In this document: piece after piece, positions 1 through 10,161 of the stretch
Numbering within the stretch: position 1 is the first letter of the stretch
Layout of the letters: every line of letters starts with the position of its first letter
Assembly: GCA_014529385.2 (NCBI GenBank)
Contig: CM043963.1
Location: forward strand, 93,243,912 to 93,307,911
From: Adiantum capillus-veneris
Lineage: Eukaryota > Streptophyta > Polypodiopsida > Polypodiales > Pteridaceae
DNA: 64,000 nt
Reading direction: 5' to 3'
Notes under the pieces: generated by a model
Told to the model about the DNA's origin: nothing
Seen by the model: only the letters and a program-made list of their open reading frames with translations
Database searches by the model: none
Program-made: the position numbers and the translations under genes

Positions 1-216
1 TTTTTTAGTTATATGCTTTCAACAAAGATGTTCTCTGAAGCACCAAGTACTCGAAGCAACTACTTTGGAATAGTGTTTTGTGAAGTAAGTGGGTCCCATG
101 CAATATGTATTCTTTCTCACTTCATCATTCATTATATGTTGGTAAATGACTATGTGTCCACGTGTGTGTGTGTATTTCATTAACAAGAGAGCAAGAAATG
201 GGTTGGGTGGGAGTGG

Positions 217-262
<46 letters not shown>

Positions 263-1589
263 GCACTCTCATTTGTAGTACTTTTATATTCCTAGTTTAA
301 CAAAGATGGCCCCGTGTCACTTCAATAACTATAAAACAGTCAATAACGCTTAAGAGACACTAGCTTTTAGTCAAAATTTGTGTCATATAAGCGATACTTG
401 TGTGTTACATAACACATCAGTAAATCGGTCAAGTATGAAACATTACCATAGCAATCCTTCTTCAGCTTCTTAGTGTCAATTATCATTGTTAGACATGTTC
501 GCAAGAAAATAAAAAACCAACATAAAGCTTACAACAAACCAAAAACAACGAGTAATCATAACAACTTGTGACCACAATGGATGTTCATACACCAAAGATG
601 ATGCTTCTGAACACTACTATATGGTAACTATACTGAAACATTAGCATCAACCAAGTTTGGTGCAATAATAACGCAACTTTGTAACAACTTAAGCCTTAGG
701 ATTCTTGCATCCAAGTGCACTCTAACTCCAAAAAGAGATCAAAACGTGTTTGAAATGAAAATATTGCTACAAAAGTGCAAGCCAAAGGAGATCCTCATTG
801 ATCCCTCTCAAAATTAAAAGGTCGGAGGCCATGAATGCAATACCATAATCACTAGAAGAAGAGACTAAAGAAACCCTTACCATCAACTGCTTCTTCTATT
901 GCGATGCAATTTTTAATTATTCATGCATGAAAAATAGGGGCCCTACTAATATGGACCCCCCTCTCAAAGAACACACACACATAGACACAAACACAAGACC
1001 AAGTTGCACACAACAATGGTTGTGTGCAACTTGTCTTGCTTGTATTATTACATGTGTGGACGAGAAGGTGGACCATGCACCATCTTATATCTTTTCATGG
1101 TTGAAAGCAATGATTATTGTTGTATGCATTTTCACAAGCTATGTTTACCTCCCATCACATGGCTATCTTATCCAATTTATGATGTGTTCCTTGGACCCTC
1201 GGGCTCCTCTTTCTATACAGGGTGCCAGTGCATTGCTCGTTTATGGTTTAGATTAAGGGGGTTTTGTATTGGTAGGCTCTTTATCAAAAGGTGCATGTCA
1301 ACAAGCATGCAAAGTTGGAGGATACTAATTTAAAGGTCCCGAGGGAGGACAGGTTGGAGGCCATGTTGAGCGGCCCGGGGACTGGGGGATGAGAGACATG
1401 CAAGGGTCAAAAGCAAGCCAAGTGACGACACGTCAAAGATCTGGCGTTGAGATGCGAGAGAAGCTAGCTGGCTGCCCGCACTGGATAGCAGCTGCTTTCT
1501 CTATATTCATTTTAATTTCCTCTAGGCATTGAAGCTTCTTTGCTGCTTCCAGCTATGGCCCGCGCCCTCCAATCTCTCTCTCTTCCCTC
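1..1589. other. Intergenic DNA upstream of the EXORDIUM-like gene
   Basis: No convincing gene is seen. It is AT-rich plant intergenic DNA with a (GA)n run at about 219-259. Two overlapping open frames at 927-1333 have no recognisable domain and look fortuitous. The last 200 bases become GC-richer and lead into the promoter of the gene at 1810. Confidence 0.6.
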
Positions 1590-1597
1590 TATAAAAG
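1590..1597 (+). promoter_or_regulatory. TATA box of the EXORDIUM-like gene
   Basis: TATAAAAG lies about 220 bases upstream of the ATG at 1810, in a CT-rich context typical of plant core promoters. By position, transcription would start near 1620-1630, giving a leader of roughly 185 bases that includes both CT tracts. The start site is inferred from spacing only. Confidence 0.65.
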
Positions 1598-1648
1598 CAC
1601 TATACCCCCTCCATTTCTCAAGTGTCAAGGGCAATTGAGCATCTCATA

Positions 1649-1650
<2 letters not shown>

Positions 1651-1689
<39 letters not shown>
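1651..1689 (+). repeat. (CT)n tract in the 5' leader, first copy
   Basis: About 19 CT dinucleotides lie shortly after the presumed transcription start. CT/GA tracts in plant 5' leaders are known binding sites for BPC/GAGA-type factors; a role here is inferred. Confidence 0.8.
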
Positions 1690-1692
<3 letters not shown>

Positions 1693-1765
1693 GAGCACAC
1701 GCACAACCAACATTGTAGAGCAATCTCTCTCTTTCTCTGCCGCAATCTCTGTCCAAAGAGAGCCC

Positions 1766-1766
<1 letters not shown>

Positions 1767-1809
<43 letters not shown>
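1767..1809 (+). repeat. (TC)n tract ending directly at the start codon
   Basis: About 21 TC dinucleotides run without a gap into the ATG at 1810, so the start-codon context is the microsatellite itself. Length changes here would alter leader length but not the protein. Confidence 0.85.
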
Positions 1810-1811
<2 letters not shown>

Positions 1812-2790
1812 GGCTAATTCCTTTCACGGACTGATCTGCGCCCTTTATATACTTTCCGTGGCCATCTACAGCTCAATGATCACCTGCAACGCGAGGCCGC
1901 TGATGAGGGCTCCGTCAGCGAGAATGCTGGTTCTGGTATCCACGCCAACGCCCTTATTGACGTATCACGGTGGGGCGTTGGTAACAGCTCCGCGACTGCG
2001 GCTGCACGTGGTGTGGTATGGTGACTTTCCGGCAGCGCAGCAAGGGGCGGTGGCGGACTTCATAGCTTCATTTCAAGCCAAAAATGTGAAGGGACCGGCC
2101 GGAGCGACGACGGTCGGCAAGTGGTGGAGGACTTCGCAGCTGTACAAGGACTCGGCGAACGCGGCAGCGTCGGCAAAGATATCGAAGGGCGTCGTCTTCA
2201 CAGACGCCTACAGCAGGGGCAAGAACCTCACAAATGCAGATCTGGTTGCGCTTGTAGAGGCTCGCTATGCAGCCAACAAGAAGACGAGGACGCCGTCGTC
2301 GATGTACGTGGTGATCACGGCTGACGACGTGCTGGTAGAGGACTTTTGCATGAACTCCTGCGGTACTCACGATGTGGCGGCTAATGGGAAAATGCCGTTC
2401 ATCTGGGTGGGGAACCCTGGAAAGCAGTGTCCGGGGCTCTGCGCCTGGCCGTTTGCCATCCAGCAGCATGGACCGCCCGGGCCTGCCCTGACACCACCCA
2501 GCGGCGACGTTGCGACTGACGGCATCATCATCAATTTGGCCACCCTTCTGGCCGGGGCAGTGACCAACCCCTTTGCGTCCGGCTACTTCCAAGGCGACCC
2601 ATCCGTTCCTCTGGAGGCGGGGAGCGCTTGCCAAGGCAAGTTCGGCGCCGGGAGTTACCCTGGCTATGCCGGCAAGCTGTTCACTGACCCCTCCTCCAGC
2701 GCCAGCTTCAACGCCTTCGGCATCAACGGCCGCCAATTTTTACTGCCCGCCTTGTGGAATCCCTCCACTTGTACGTGTGAAGCCCCTTGA
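1810..2790 (+). CDS. EXORDIUM-like (phosphate-induced PHI-1 family) secreted protein
   Basis: A single-exon 326-residue protein of the plant EXORDIUM/PHI-1 family, whose members are cell-wall or apoplast proteins linked to brassinosteroid-responsive and carbon-limited growth. Residues 1-29 form a signal peptide with a hydrophobic core ending near CNARP. The family hallmarks follow in order: LTYHGG near residue 50, a VVWYG motif near 68, a KWWRTS block near 104, VVITADDV near 168, CxxxCGTH near 180, WVGNPGKQCPGLCAWPF near 199-215, a GDVATDGIIINLA block near 235, and a C-terminal SYPGYAG...NGRQFLLPALW block. Paired cysteines fit an extracellular disulfide-bonded protein. Length is normal for the family and no lesion is seen. 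The ATG is the first after the TATA box and abuts the TC repeat. This is the only clearly intact cellular gene in the window. Which EXO/EXL subgroup it belongs to was not resolved. Confidence 0.95.
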
Positions 2791-3210
2791 AGACCTTCAT
2801 CGCGATTCGGGTGGACTCAGTTGGCACCCCGTGCTCCTATATACTTGTCACTCAAGCTGTAAAAACCTCGCCCCTTGCAGGTAGCTTAGATGATCAATGT
2901 AGGGTCTTGACCTTCTCCCTAAAATTCTTTCATTCTACTCCCTAGTTGTATACATATCACATAAGCGTCATGTCCTTTTGTTTGATATCCTTTGAATTTA
3001 GAGAGAGAGAGAGGGGGGGTGTGCACGCATCCGTTAATTCGTTATGAGATTGGGTTCACACTGCTCATGTGGACCAACCAAGTGAATCGCAAGAGGATTT
3101 CACTATAATAAGAGTATTCTATAATCGTTAACATTGTCGAAAAAAAATGGAAGAAAAAATTACGTGCATGACACTAGCCGTCGCTCATAACGCGATAGTG
3201 CTTTGAAAGT

Positions 3211-3253
3211 AATAATCGCGATAATATCCGTTGATATTATCGCGCTAATTATT
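3211..3253. repeat. Hairpin, 12-bp perfect stem
   Basis: CGCGATAATATC at 3217-3228 is matched by its reverse complement at 3233-3244 around a 4-base loop. The stem extends outward with a 3-base bulge (AATAAT against ATTATT). It probably belongs to the same small foldback insertion as the hairpin at 3271. Confidence 0.8.
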
Positions 3254-3270
3254 GTTAAACAGCCATTTAA

Positions 3271-3330
3271 AAATAAAAGTGCTCATTTGGACCACCCAAA
3301 AGTGGGTGGTCCAAATGAGCACCTTTATTT
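3271..3330. repeat. Hairpin, 28-bp stem with one mismatch
   Basis: The arm at 3271-3298 pairs with 3303-3330 around the loop AAAG. The inner 20 base pairs are perfect. It resembles a MITE core or a small-RNA precursor; nothing in the sequence decides between them. Confidence 0.85.
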
Positions 3331-4022
3331 TTTATCTGCATAAAATAATGAAACATCAATCGTTGAGTATACAAAAAAATCAAAGAATTAAAATTGAATT
3401 TACTTTATCTTGACAATTTAATGTGCAAAAGATCAACTATTTACAAAAGTTACAAATAAAATGTAAATAGTTGTATATACATTGTGTCACATTGGGACTT
3501 TATGAAAGTTTGGATAAATATTTTTTTTTTCAATCTTTCTCGTTCTCGTCGTCGTCAAGACACGTACGTTTGATCACCTCGACTCTACATAAACCCAAAC
3601 CAAATCAAACAATTATCATCAGCTCAAAACAATTGATATAAAATTACTTGTTTAAATTTATCGTTTGTAGTGATCTAATCGCTGTGTCGCTCACGAGAGA
3701 TATGGTTGTTCTCGAACAACCATCGTCAATTATCAAATTCTGTATGGTCCGCTCCCGATACTTGACCATCTTTCTGGTTGGTTGAGTAAGAGTGATATTT
3801 TTTTAAGTTAGCAATAACAATAACAAATCATCAACTACGATCTTTATAATCACTGTTTTAAGTTATAATTTAATCAATTTTACATATTTGTCCTTCCAAG
3901 CTGTCTTGCCTCCTGAGCCATAGTGCGTGGAAGTTTGCCTGGCGCGAGCTTCGCATGGATGAACCCGTAGGATGAACCCGTCGCAGTTTGATCGCTCTTT
4001 TCTTGCATTGTCCATTATCACT

Positions 4023-4034
4023 CACTACAAGAGG
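4023..4034 (+). repeat. CACTA left terminal inverted repeat
   Basis: CACTACAAGAGG; its exact inverse is at 11970-11981. Confidence 0.92.
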
Positions 4035-4085
4035 CTATTCATATTAGCGACGCTCACACAGCGACGCTCAAAAAAAAATAATTCC

Positions 4086-4145
4086 CGGCGTCGCTATGAG
4101 CGTCGCAAATTTACAAGTAAATTTGCGACGCTCATAGCGACGCCG
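4086..4145. repeat. Perfect 29-bp subterminal palindrome of the CACTA element
   Basis: 4086-4114 is the exact reverse complement of 4117-4145, separated by two bases. The arms contain GCGTCGC and GAGCGTCGC, motifs that recur at the far end of the element near 11810-11945. It is a probable cluster of transposase-binding sites placed head to head. Confidence 0.9.
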
Positions 4146-4169
4146 ACTGAGCTAAAAAAATAACAGAGA

Positions 4170-4210
4170 GCGCCTAAAAACTCAGATCTCAGATCTGAGT
4201 TTTTCGGCGC
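4170..4210. repeat. Second inverted repeat inside the CACTA left end
   Basis: Arms of about 20 bases (4170-4189 and 4191-4210) pair around one central base with one mismatch. The core is AAAAACTCAGATCT and its complement. Confidence 0.8.
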
Positions 4211-4220
4211 CCTCAAGCAA

Positions 4221-4233
4221 GGAGCAGGTAACG

Positions 4234-4282
<49 letters not shown>

Positions 4283-4460
4283 CTCTACACACACACACAC
4301 ACACACACACCTGAGGAGAGGAAGGAGAGCCAGGTATTCTCCTTCCCTCTCCTCACTCTTATGTTCCCTTCCCCTCTTTCTCTCTCCCTCTCTCTCTCTC
4401 TCACAAACACACATACACACACACACACATAGTGTTTTTGAGAGAGAGAGAGAGAGAGTA
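4221..4460. repeat. CT, CA and GA microsatellite cluster
   Basis: Successive runs of (CT)n near 4221-4276, (AC)n near 4287-4310, (CT)n near 4378-4401 and (GA)n near 4440-4458. Long open frames in this stretch are repeat artefacts. Confidence 0.85.
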
Positions 4461-4479
4461 CAAACATAAACAAAAACGC

Positions 4480-4690
4480 ACACACACATACATAAACAAA
4501 GAATGCACACACACATTGAGAGAGGAAAAGAGAGAGAGAGCATGCATAAACAAAAAACGCACACATTGAGAGAGGAAAAGAGAGAGAGAACATGCATAAA
4601 CAAAAAACGCACACATTGAGAGAGGAAAAGAGAGAGAAAACATGCATAAACAAAAAAACGCACACACATTGAGAGAGAAAGAGAGAGAAA
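4480..4690. repeat. Minisatellite, about four units of roughly 50-55 bases
   Basis: Each unit contains CATAAACAAA, a short GCACACA-type stretch, ATTGAGAGAGGAAAAGAGAGAG and CATG. Units differ by small indels in the CA and GA stretches. Open frames on the minus strand over this region are repeat translations, not genes. Confidence 0.8.
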
Positions 4691-4734
4691 CTAATTTAAC
4701 GTCGTAGGAAACTAATTAAAATTAAAAGACCTAA

Positions 4735-4825
4735 AGATCTAGCCGACGAGGAGTTGAACTCAAGACCTATTATTCAAGAGGGAAATGGCATAACCAATCT
4801 ATCATACTTGGCATGGGTGATAGAA
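4735..4825 (-). repeat. tRNA-like fragment, possible SINE remnant
   Basis: On the minus strand a D-arm-like GATTGGTTATGCC is followed about 30 bases later by a T-arm-like GAGTTCAACTCCTC. This resembles decayed tRNA-derived SINE heads common in plants. There is no complete cloverleaf and it is not called as a tRNA gene. Confidence 0.3.
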
Positions 4826-4884
4826 AGGTTATACCATTTATCTCTTTTTATTGGCACACACATCCACACACGCGCACACACACA

Positions 4885-5569
4885 CAAGAAGAAGAGAGTT
4901 ATAACGTCGTAGGAAACTATCCTAAAAGACGTTAAAGATTAGGTTAGATGTAGACTTACGTTAAATTAGATTTAGGTTTATTTAAGTTAAATTAAATTAG
5001 ATTTAGGTTTATTTTTAATTAGATTTACGTTTATTTACGCTAGATTTAGATTTACGTTATATTAGATTAGATTTAGGTCTCCATAGACTGCGATGCCTGC
5101 ATGAAGCAGGTGAAGAAAGCCCTCAATGGAATATAGGGTATTGCTGCCTTCACTCATGGTGGGCTCCGTCGATCCAAAAGTACTGGTGAAATGTCTTCAG
5201 AAGATAGGGAAGAAGGTGGATCTTCGGGGCGGCAAGAGTCACTACATCCCCGACACAATGACCATCTAGACAACCTCTAGTCATTCAACAGCAACTTCAA
5301 AGTTAGTAACAAGAGCAAGAACGGTCTAAAGGGCCAATTGCTGTCGTCAGATGTGGATGAAGATGAGGTAGCGTCACCGCCGGAAGTTAACTCTCACATC
5401 TTTAGTGATGAGAATGCCAACTCTTGCCGAGTTATGTGAAAAATTATGTGTTAAATCAGTTTTAAGGTTCTTATAATCCCTGTTAGTTTAGTTCTTTGTT
5501 TTTAATATAACATAATTTACGTTAGATTTAGATTTATGTTATATTAGATTAGACTTAGGTTTATTTAGG

Positions 5570-5626
<57 letters not shown>

Positions 5627-5775
5627 GAAGAAAAGAGTTTTAACGTCGTAGGAAACTATCCCAAAAGACGTTAAAGATTAGGTTAGATGTTGACTTACGT
5701 TAAATTAGATTTAGATTTATTTTTAGTTAGATTTACGTTTATTTAGATTTACGCTTATTTACGTTAGATCGAGTC
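4885..5775 (+). repeat. Direct repeat pair of about 150 bp (4885-5035 and 5625-5775)
   Basis: Both copies run from an AAGAAGA stretch after a CA tract, through ACGTCGTAGGAAACTATC, AAAAGACGTTAAAGATTAGG and TTACGTTAAATTAGATTTAG. Between them lies an (AC)n run at about 5573-5625 and DNA with no supported gene. The arrangement lies within the 5' untranslated part of the CACTA element. Confidence 0.75.
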
Positions 5776-6058
5776 CATGCAAGAATTACTTACGGTTTAG
5801 GGTTTAGAGTTAGACGAACAGTGAAAAGATCTACTATGAAAAGATGTTAAGATGCTGTGAAGTGCTACAGCTAGAGAAGAGGCAAAGGGGTTTTGTCCAC
5901 TACATGCAGTATCATGTAGACGTGGGTCTGTAGATTTCTTGTACCCACAAATATAGGTATTGACCAATAAAGACGAGATTATAACTCGGTGGTTCTGATC
6001 TTCGTGCACCTCTAGACCGAGGTGTGCGGGAATTGGACATGACTAGAGAATGTGAGGT

Positions 6059-6059
<1 letters not shown>

Positions 6060-6106
<47 letters not shown>
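6060..6106. repeat. (GA)n microsatellite
   Basis: About 23 GA dinucleotides just upstream of the first TNPD exon. Confidence 0.9.
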
Positions 6107-6108
<2 letters not shown>

Positions 6109-6170
6109 GACGAAGAATGTCAATAGAATATTAAATTTGTTGTCCAGGCTATAAGATTTTTATCCTCATT

Positions 6171-9100
6171 ATGAGTAGTGACGAGGATGTGGGACCGTCC
6201 AACCGAAACACCTATCTCTCAACGAGGGTCTTATGTCCTTGTAATCAATGCAAGCATGTTGTGCGACGGACAAGACGTGTTTCTTTGCAGCACGTTTGCG
6301 AATTTAGCGAGTTCGATCCATCTATTATAGATCGAGTTGTTGCCAATTATAACTCGTCGGACTCTGACGCTGGCCAACAAGCAGCAATCTTGCAACCCAA
6401 TAGACGTGTTCGCAGGCGCTTTGGTCAAGCAGCATATGTGAGGCCACAAGATGTAGCCTCTGACAGCTCGGGGGATGATCATGCAGAGCACATTCCCAAC
6501 GAGGCAATGTTTGAGCCCGAGATTGATGAAATGATCGAGACGATCATGGATTCAGAAAGGCTTATCTATGATGATATGAAAAGTGAAGCCGATACGCCAT
6601 TGTATAATGGAGCACGTATGTCTAGATTGAAAGCACTCCTGGTTCCTCTCAACATGCAGGCAAAGTTTGGATGGAGTGACACTAGCGTCACAGCGCTTTT
6701 CAGGTGATCTATTACAATTAGTTTACTTTAATAAAACTCTAAATGTATAATGATCTGATAGATTTTTACACGATTGTATCGTATTTTTATGTTGTGTAGA
6801 TTGCTTAAAGAGCACATACTACCAGCTGACAATGTCATGCCAGATTCCCGAGATGAAGCAAGAAAGATTTTGCGAAACTTGGGGATGGATTACAATTCTA
6901 TCCACGCTTGTCCTAATGACTGCATTCTTTTCAGAGGGGAATACATAGACATGGAGAAGTGTCCGAAATGTGATTCCGAAAGATATCGAGTAGATCTCCA
7001 CGGGACAAAAATTCCACAAAAGGTTTTGCGACATTTTCCTCTGCTTCCTCGCATCAAGCATTTCTTCGAATGTAAGTCCATGGCCGCCCTAGCATCATGG
7101 CATGAGGAGAATAAATCTTCGGATGGTGTGCTACGAATTCCTGCAGATTGCGCAGCCTGGAAACATATAGATGGAACATGGTCGGATTTTGCCAGGGAAG
7201 CTCGAAATTTGCGCTTAGGCCTGGCTATGGATGGCGTAAATCCATTTGGTCAAAGATCAACATCTTACAGTGTATGGCCCGTTGTCATCGTCAACTACAA
7301 CATTCCCCCGTGGTTGACTACGAAGAAGGGGCACCTATGGCTAAGCTTGATTGTGCCAGGGCGATATAAAGTGGGGAATATGGATGTGTATCTTCGTACA
7401 CTATTGGAAGAGCTACAACAATTGTGGATTGGCATAGAGGTGGTGGATATGAGCCGACACACAGGACGACGGAATGCTTTGATCAGAGGCGTTCTAATGT
7501 GGACCATGCATGACTATCCTGGGCTAACAGAATGCTCAGGTGATCGATTGACACTCCTCACTCAGACACTGTAAATCTTGTTTTTTCCCATAGTTGATCT
7601 ATTATCATGTGTATACATGCAGGGCTTCAAACAAGCGGATATAGAGCATGTGTCACATGTGGACTTAAACTGAATGCACGTAGGGCGCCCTCACTGAAGA
7701 AGCAAATCTACGAAGGTCATCAAGCGTATCTTCCAAAGAATCATGTGTTACGCGAAGGCTTTTTGGGAAGAGAGCCACCAAGGATGTCTGCACAAGCATG
7801 GTTAGAGCAGAAGGAGATGTGCGATGACGGATTGCCTCCAGGGATGAAGAGACTATCTCTATGGTACGAGTTACCATACTGGCCCCGACTCATGATCAAT
7901 CACTTGCTCGATCCAATGCACATATTCAAGAATGTGGGTAATCTACTATGGGACCATCTGACCGGCAAGAAAGATACTTTGGGAGCCAGAGTTGACCTTA
8001 GAAATGTGGATCGTATGGAGCAATATTGGCCGCAAACAGCGTCTGATGGATCAATAAAACTCCCTAAAGCACCATGGATTTTCATAGGATCCCAAGAACG
8101 CAAAGTAAAAGAGACCATTCGATCTTTGCGGACCCCCACTGGCGTAATGCACTCGCTCCGAACGTGTTTTACTAAAGAAGGAAAGCTTACCGGTTTGAAG
8201 TCACACGATTGCATAAAATGTGTCAGGTACGTTCATAGTGGACTTTAATATCATTGCATAAAATGTGGACTTTAATATCATTGCTGCACATACTTTACAA
8301 TTTATTTTACCGGTTGCCATTGAGGGATGTTTGTCTCTCGACATCCGTAACACAATCTACAAACTTGCAAAGCTGGTGCAATGGATGTCACAAAAGGAGA
8401 TCAACGTAGACTCCATACCATTCGCCAAACTAAATGCTGCGGAGCTTGTGTGCATGTTTGAGAAACATTTTCCTACTACCATGCTAACCATTCAGGTGCA
8501 TCTTCTTGTTCACATAGTTGATGAGGTGGAAATAGCTGGCACAGTTCATTCCAGATGGATGTTCTTCTTAGAACGTTTCATGAAAACGCTTAAGGGATAT
8601 GTGCGTCAAAAGGCACGTCCGGAGGATAGCATGGCAGAAGGTTGGTTGGTATCAGAGTCCCTAGTGTACATTGGAGAGTGGCTAGACGGATTTGATAAAG
8701 CTCGGGACACGCTATGGCGAACCATAGATGATGAGCGCATATCTGGGTGCAATCTCGGTGTTGAGAAGAAGATGACGGAAGATCTAGAGGCTAAAATCAA
8801 CCGATTTCGCATGCTTCACAATCCAGTGATGCAAAAGTGGATTTCACAATATGAGGATGCAAAGCAAGAGCGACAAAGGGCACGAATCGAGTGGAGACGG
8901 GGAAGACGACCACCGATGCACTATCCGATGGTTCTGGAGAGCCTACCAACCTTCATGAGCTGAAGATGGTTGCACAACCAATTGAAAAGCGCACAACAAT
9001 GCGGTGACGAAGTGACTGAGGAAGAGTGGGAGTACTCTTGGGGTTGCGCGACCAAGGTAAGTTTGCAATGTACGACTAGCTAGTGACTTTATTTCTAAAC

Positions 9101-9889
9101 GTTTGAACGGCCACTCATAATCTTTGTTCGTTGTAGTATAAGTCATACACAGCAGCATGGTGTAAAGGTCGACATTTTAGGGTGGAACGAATCGACAAAA
9201 AGCGTTTTACTCAAGATTGTGGAATCATGGCAAAATTTGAACAGTCTAGTCGACGACGTTCCTCTGATGCAGATCCTGTGGTGGCGGAACTCACTTACTT
9301 CGGCACGCTGCAAGAGATTTTGAGGATCGATTACAGAGGATTTTTTGTCGACTTGTTCGACGTGCAATGGTTCAAGATAATCATGGAGGGTCGCAACGCT
9401 ACTGTGCGTAGAGGAGAGTCTGGTTTTCTTGAGGTGGATTCTACTAAGAAATGGACTGACCTAAGAGACACTTTCGTACTACCCGAGCATTGTGAAAAAG
9501 TAAGTATGTAAATAGTTAACATCCCCCTTTTACAAGTTATGTGCTTGAAAGCTCTCATGTAAGTTATGTGGCTCTGGCAGGTAATATTTCATCCTACAAA
9601 GTCTACATCAAACTGGTGGTACGTCATAGAGGTAGCTCCTCGTAGTGCAAGGACGTATGAAGGCTACCATGTGCCAATCACAACGGCATCAATGGAGGAG
9701 ATCAGAGAAGATGCTCAATCAGAAGCCGTTGCGGTGGTGCCAGACGAGCATCAAGATGCTACTACTCTATATGGGGTGCATGCAGAGGAGCTACAAAATG
9801 AAACAGAGGATATGTGTTTAAACGAAGAGCTCTATATAGATATAGGAAGTTATGCTGAGTTATGCGAGGATGAGAGAGAGATCTCTTAA
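6171..9889 (+). pseudogene. TNPD-like CACTA transposase (TNP2 family), nearly intact, one nonsense codon
   Basis: Probable exons are 6171-6703, 6800-7539, 7623-8226, about 8295-9056, 9137-9499 and 9581-9889, mostly with canonical GT-AG borders and matching phase. In order: a transposase-associated N-terminal domain with CPCNQCKHVV; the TNP2 core with HACPNDCILFRGEY, the CPKC zinc motif, LAMDGVNPFG and LLDPMHIFKNVG; a DUF4218-like block containing HSRWMFFLERFMKTLKGYVRQ; and a DUF4216-like C-terminus with FFVDLFDVQWF. TNPD proteins carry the catalytic transposition activity. A TGA at 8961-8963 interrupts the frame just before RWLHNQLKSAQ. The intron before the fourth exon has a small tandem duplication and no obvious AG where one is expected. 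The copy is therefore probably inactive although most of the protein is preserved. Confidence 0.9.
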
Positions 9890-10161
9890 AGCCACAAATA
9901 TTGTATTTGAACAATTTTGCTCCGTGTTGTAAAAGCTCTGGCTCTCTAAGTACCTTCCATGGTGTATAACGCTCTTTTCTACTCGCGCTCACATCTTTTG
10001 ATTGAAAATTCTGAGTTTTCGACTTGCCTCTTCTATCACTCAATTCATTACGTCGTTGTATTTATATGCGTCATTACGTCATTGTATTTAATGGTCTTTG
10101 CGTCATTGTCTACTCTATTCATTCAATATTAAGTTTAAATATTCGTGTGTTTAATGCAGGT

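Larger units (their letters stand above)
2791..4022. other. Intergenic DNA between the EXORDIUM-like gene and the CACTA element
   Basis: This is the 3' flank of the gene, then AT-rich DNA. It contains a short GA run at about 3001-3017 and two strong hairpins listed separately. No coding region is supported. Confidence 0.6.

Noticed and set aside
927..1333. Two overlapping 109-residue open frames upstream of the EXORDIUM-like gene
   Set aside because: No domain, biased composition, and mutually overlapping frames in intergenic DNA; treated as chance.
1618..1834. Ser/Leu or Arg/Glu repeat peptides over the CT tracts
   Set aside because: Translations of the microsatellite only.
2068..2884. Long open frames on both strands overlapping the EXORDIUM-like gene
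   Set aside because: Shadows of a GC-rich real gene; the plus-strand 1810 frame has all family motifs.
4094..4669. 191-residue and related minus-strand frames rich in Cys, Val and Leu
   Set aside because: Translations of the minisatellite and CA/GA repeats.
4735..4825. Possible tRNA gene
   Set aside because: D- and T-arm-like pieces only, no closed acceptor stem; kept as a low-confidence SINE-like fragment.
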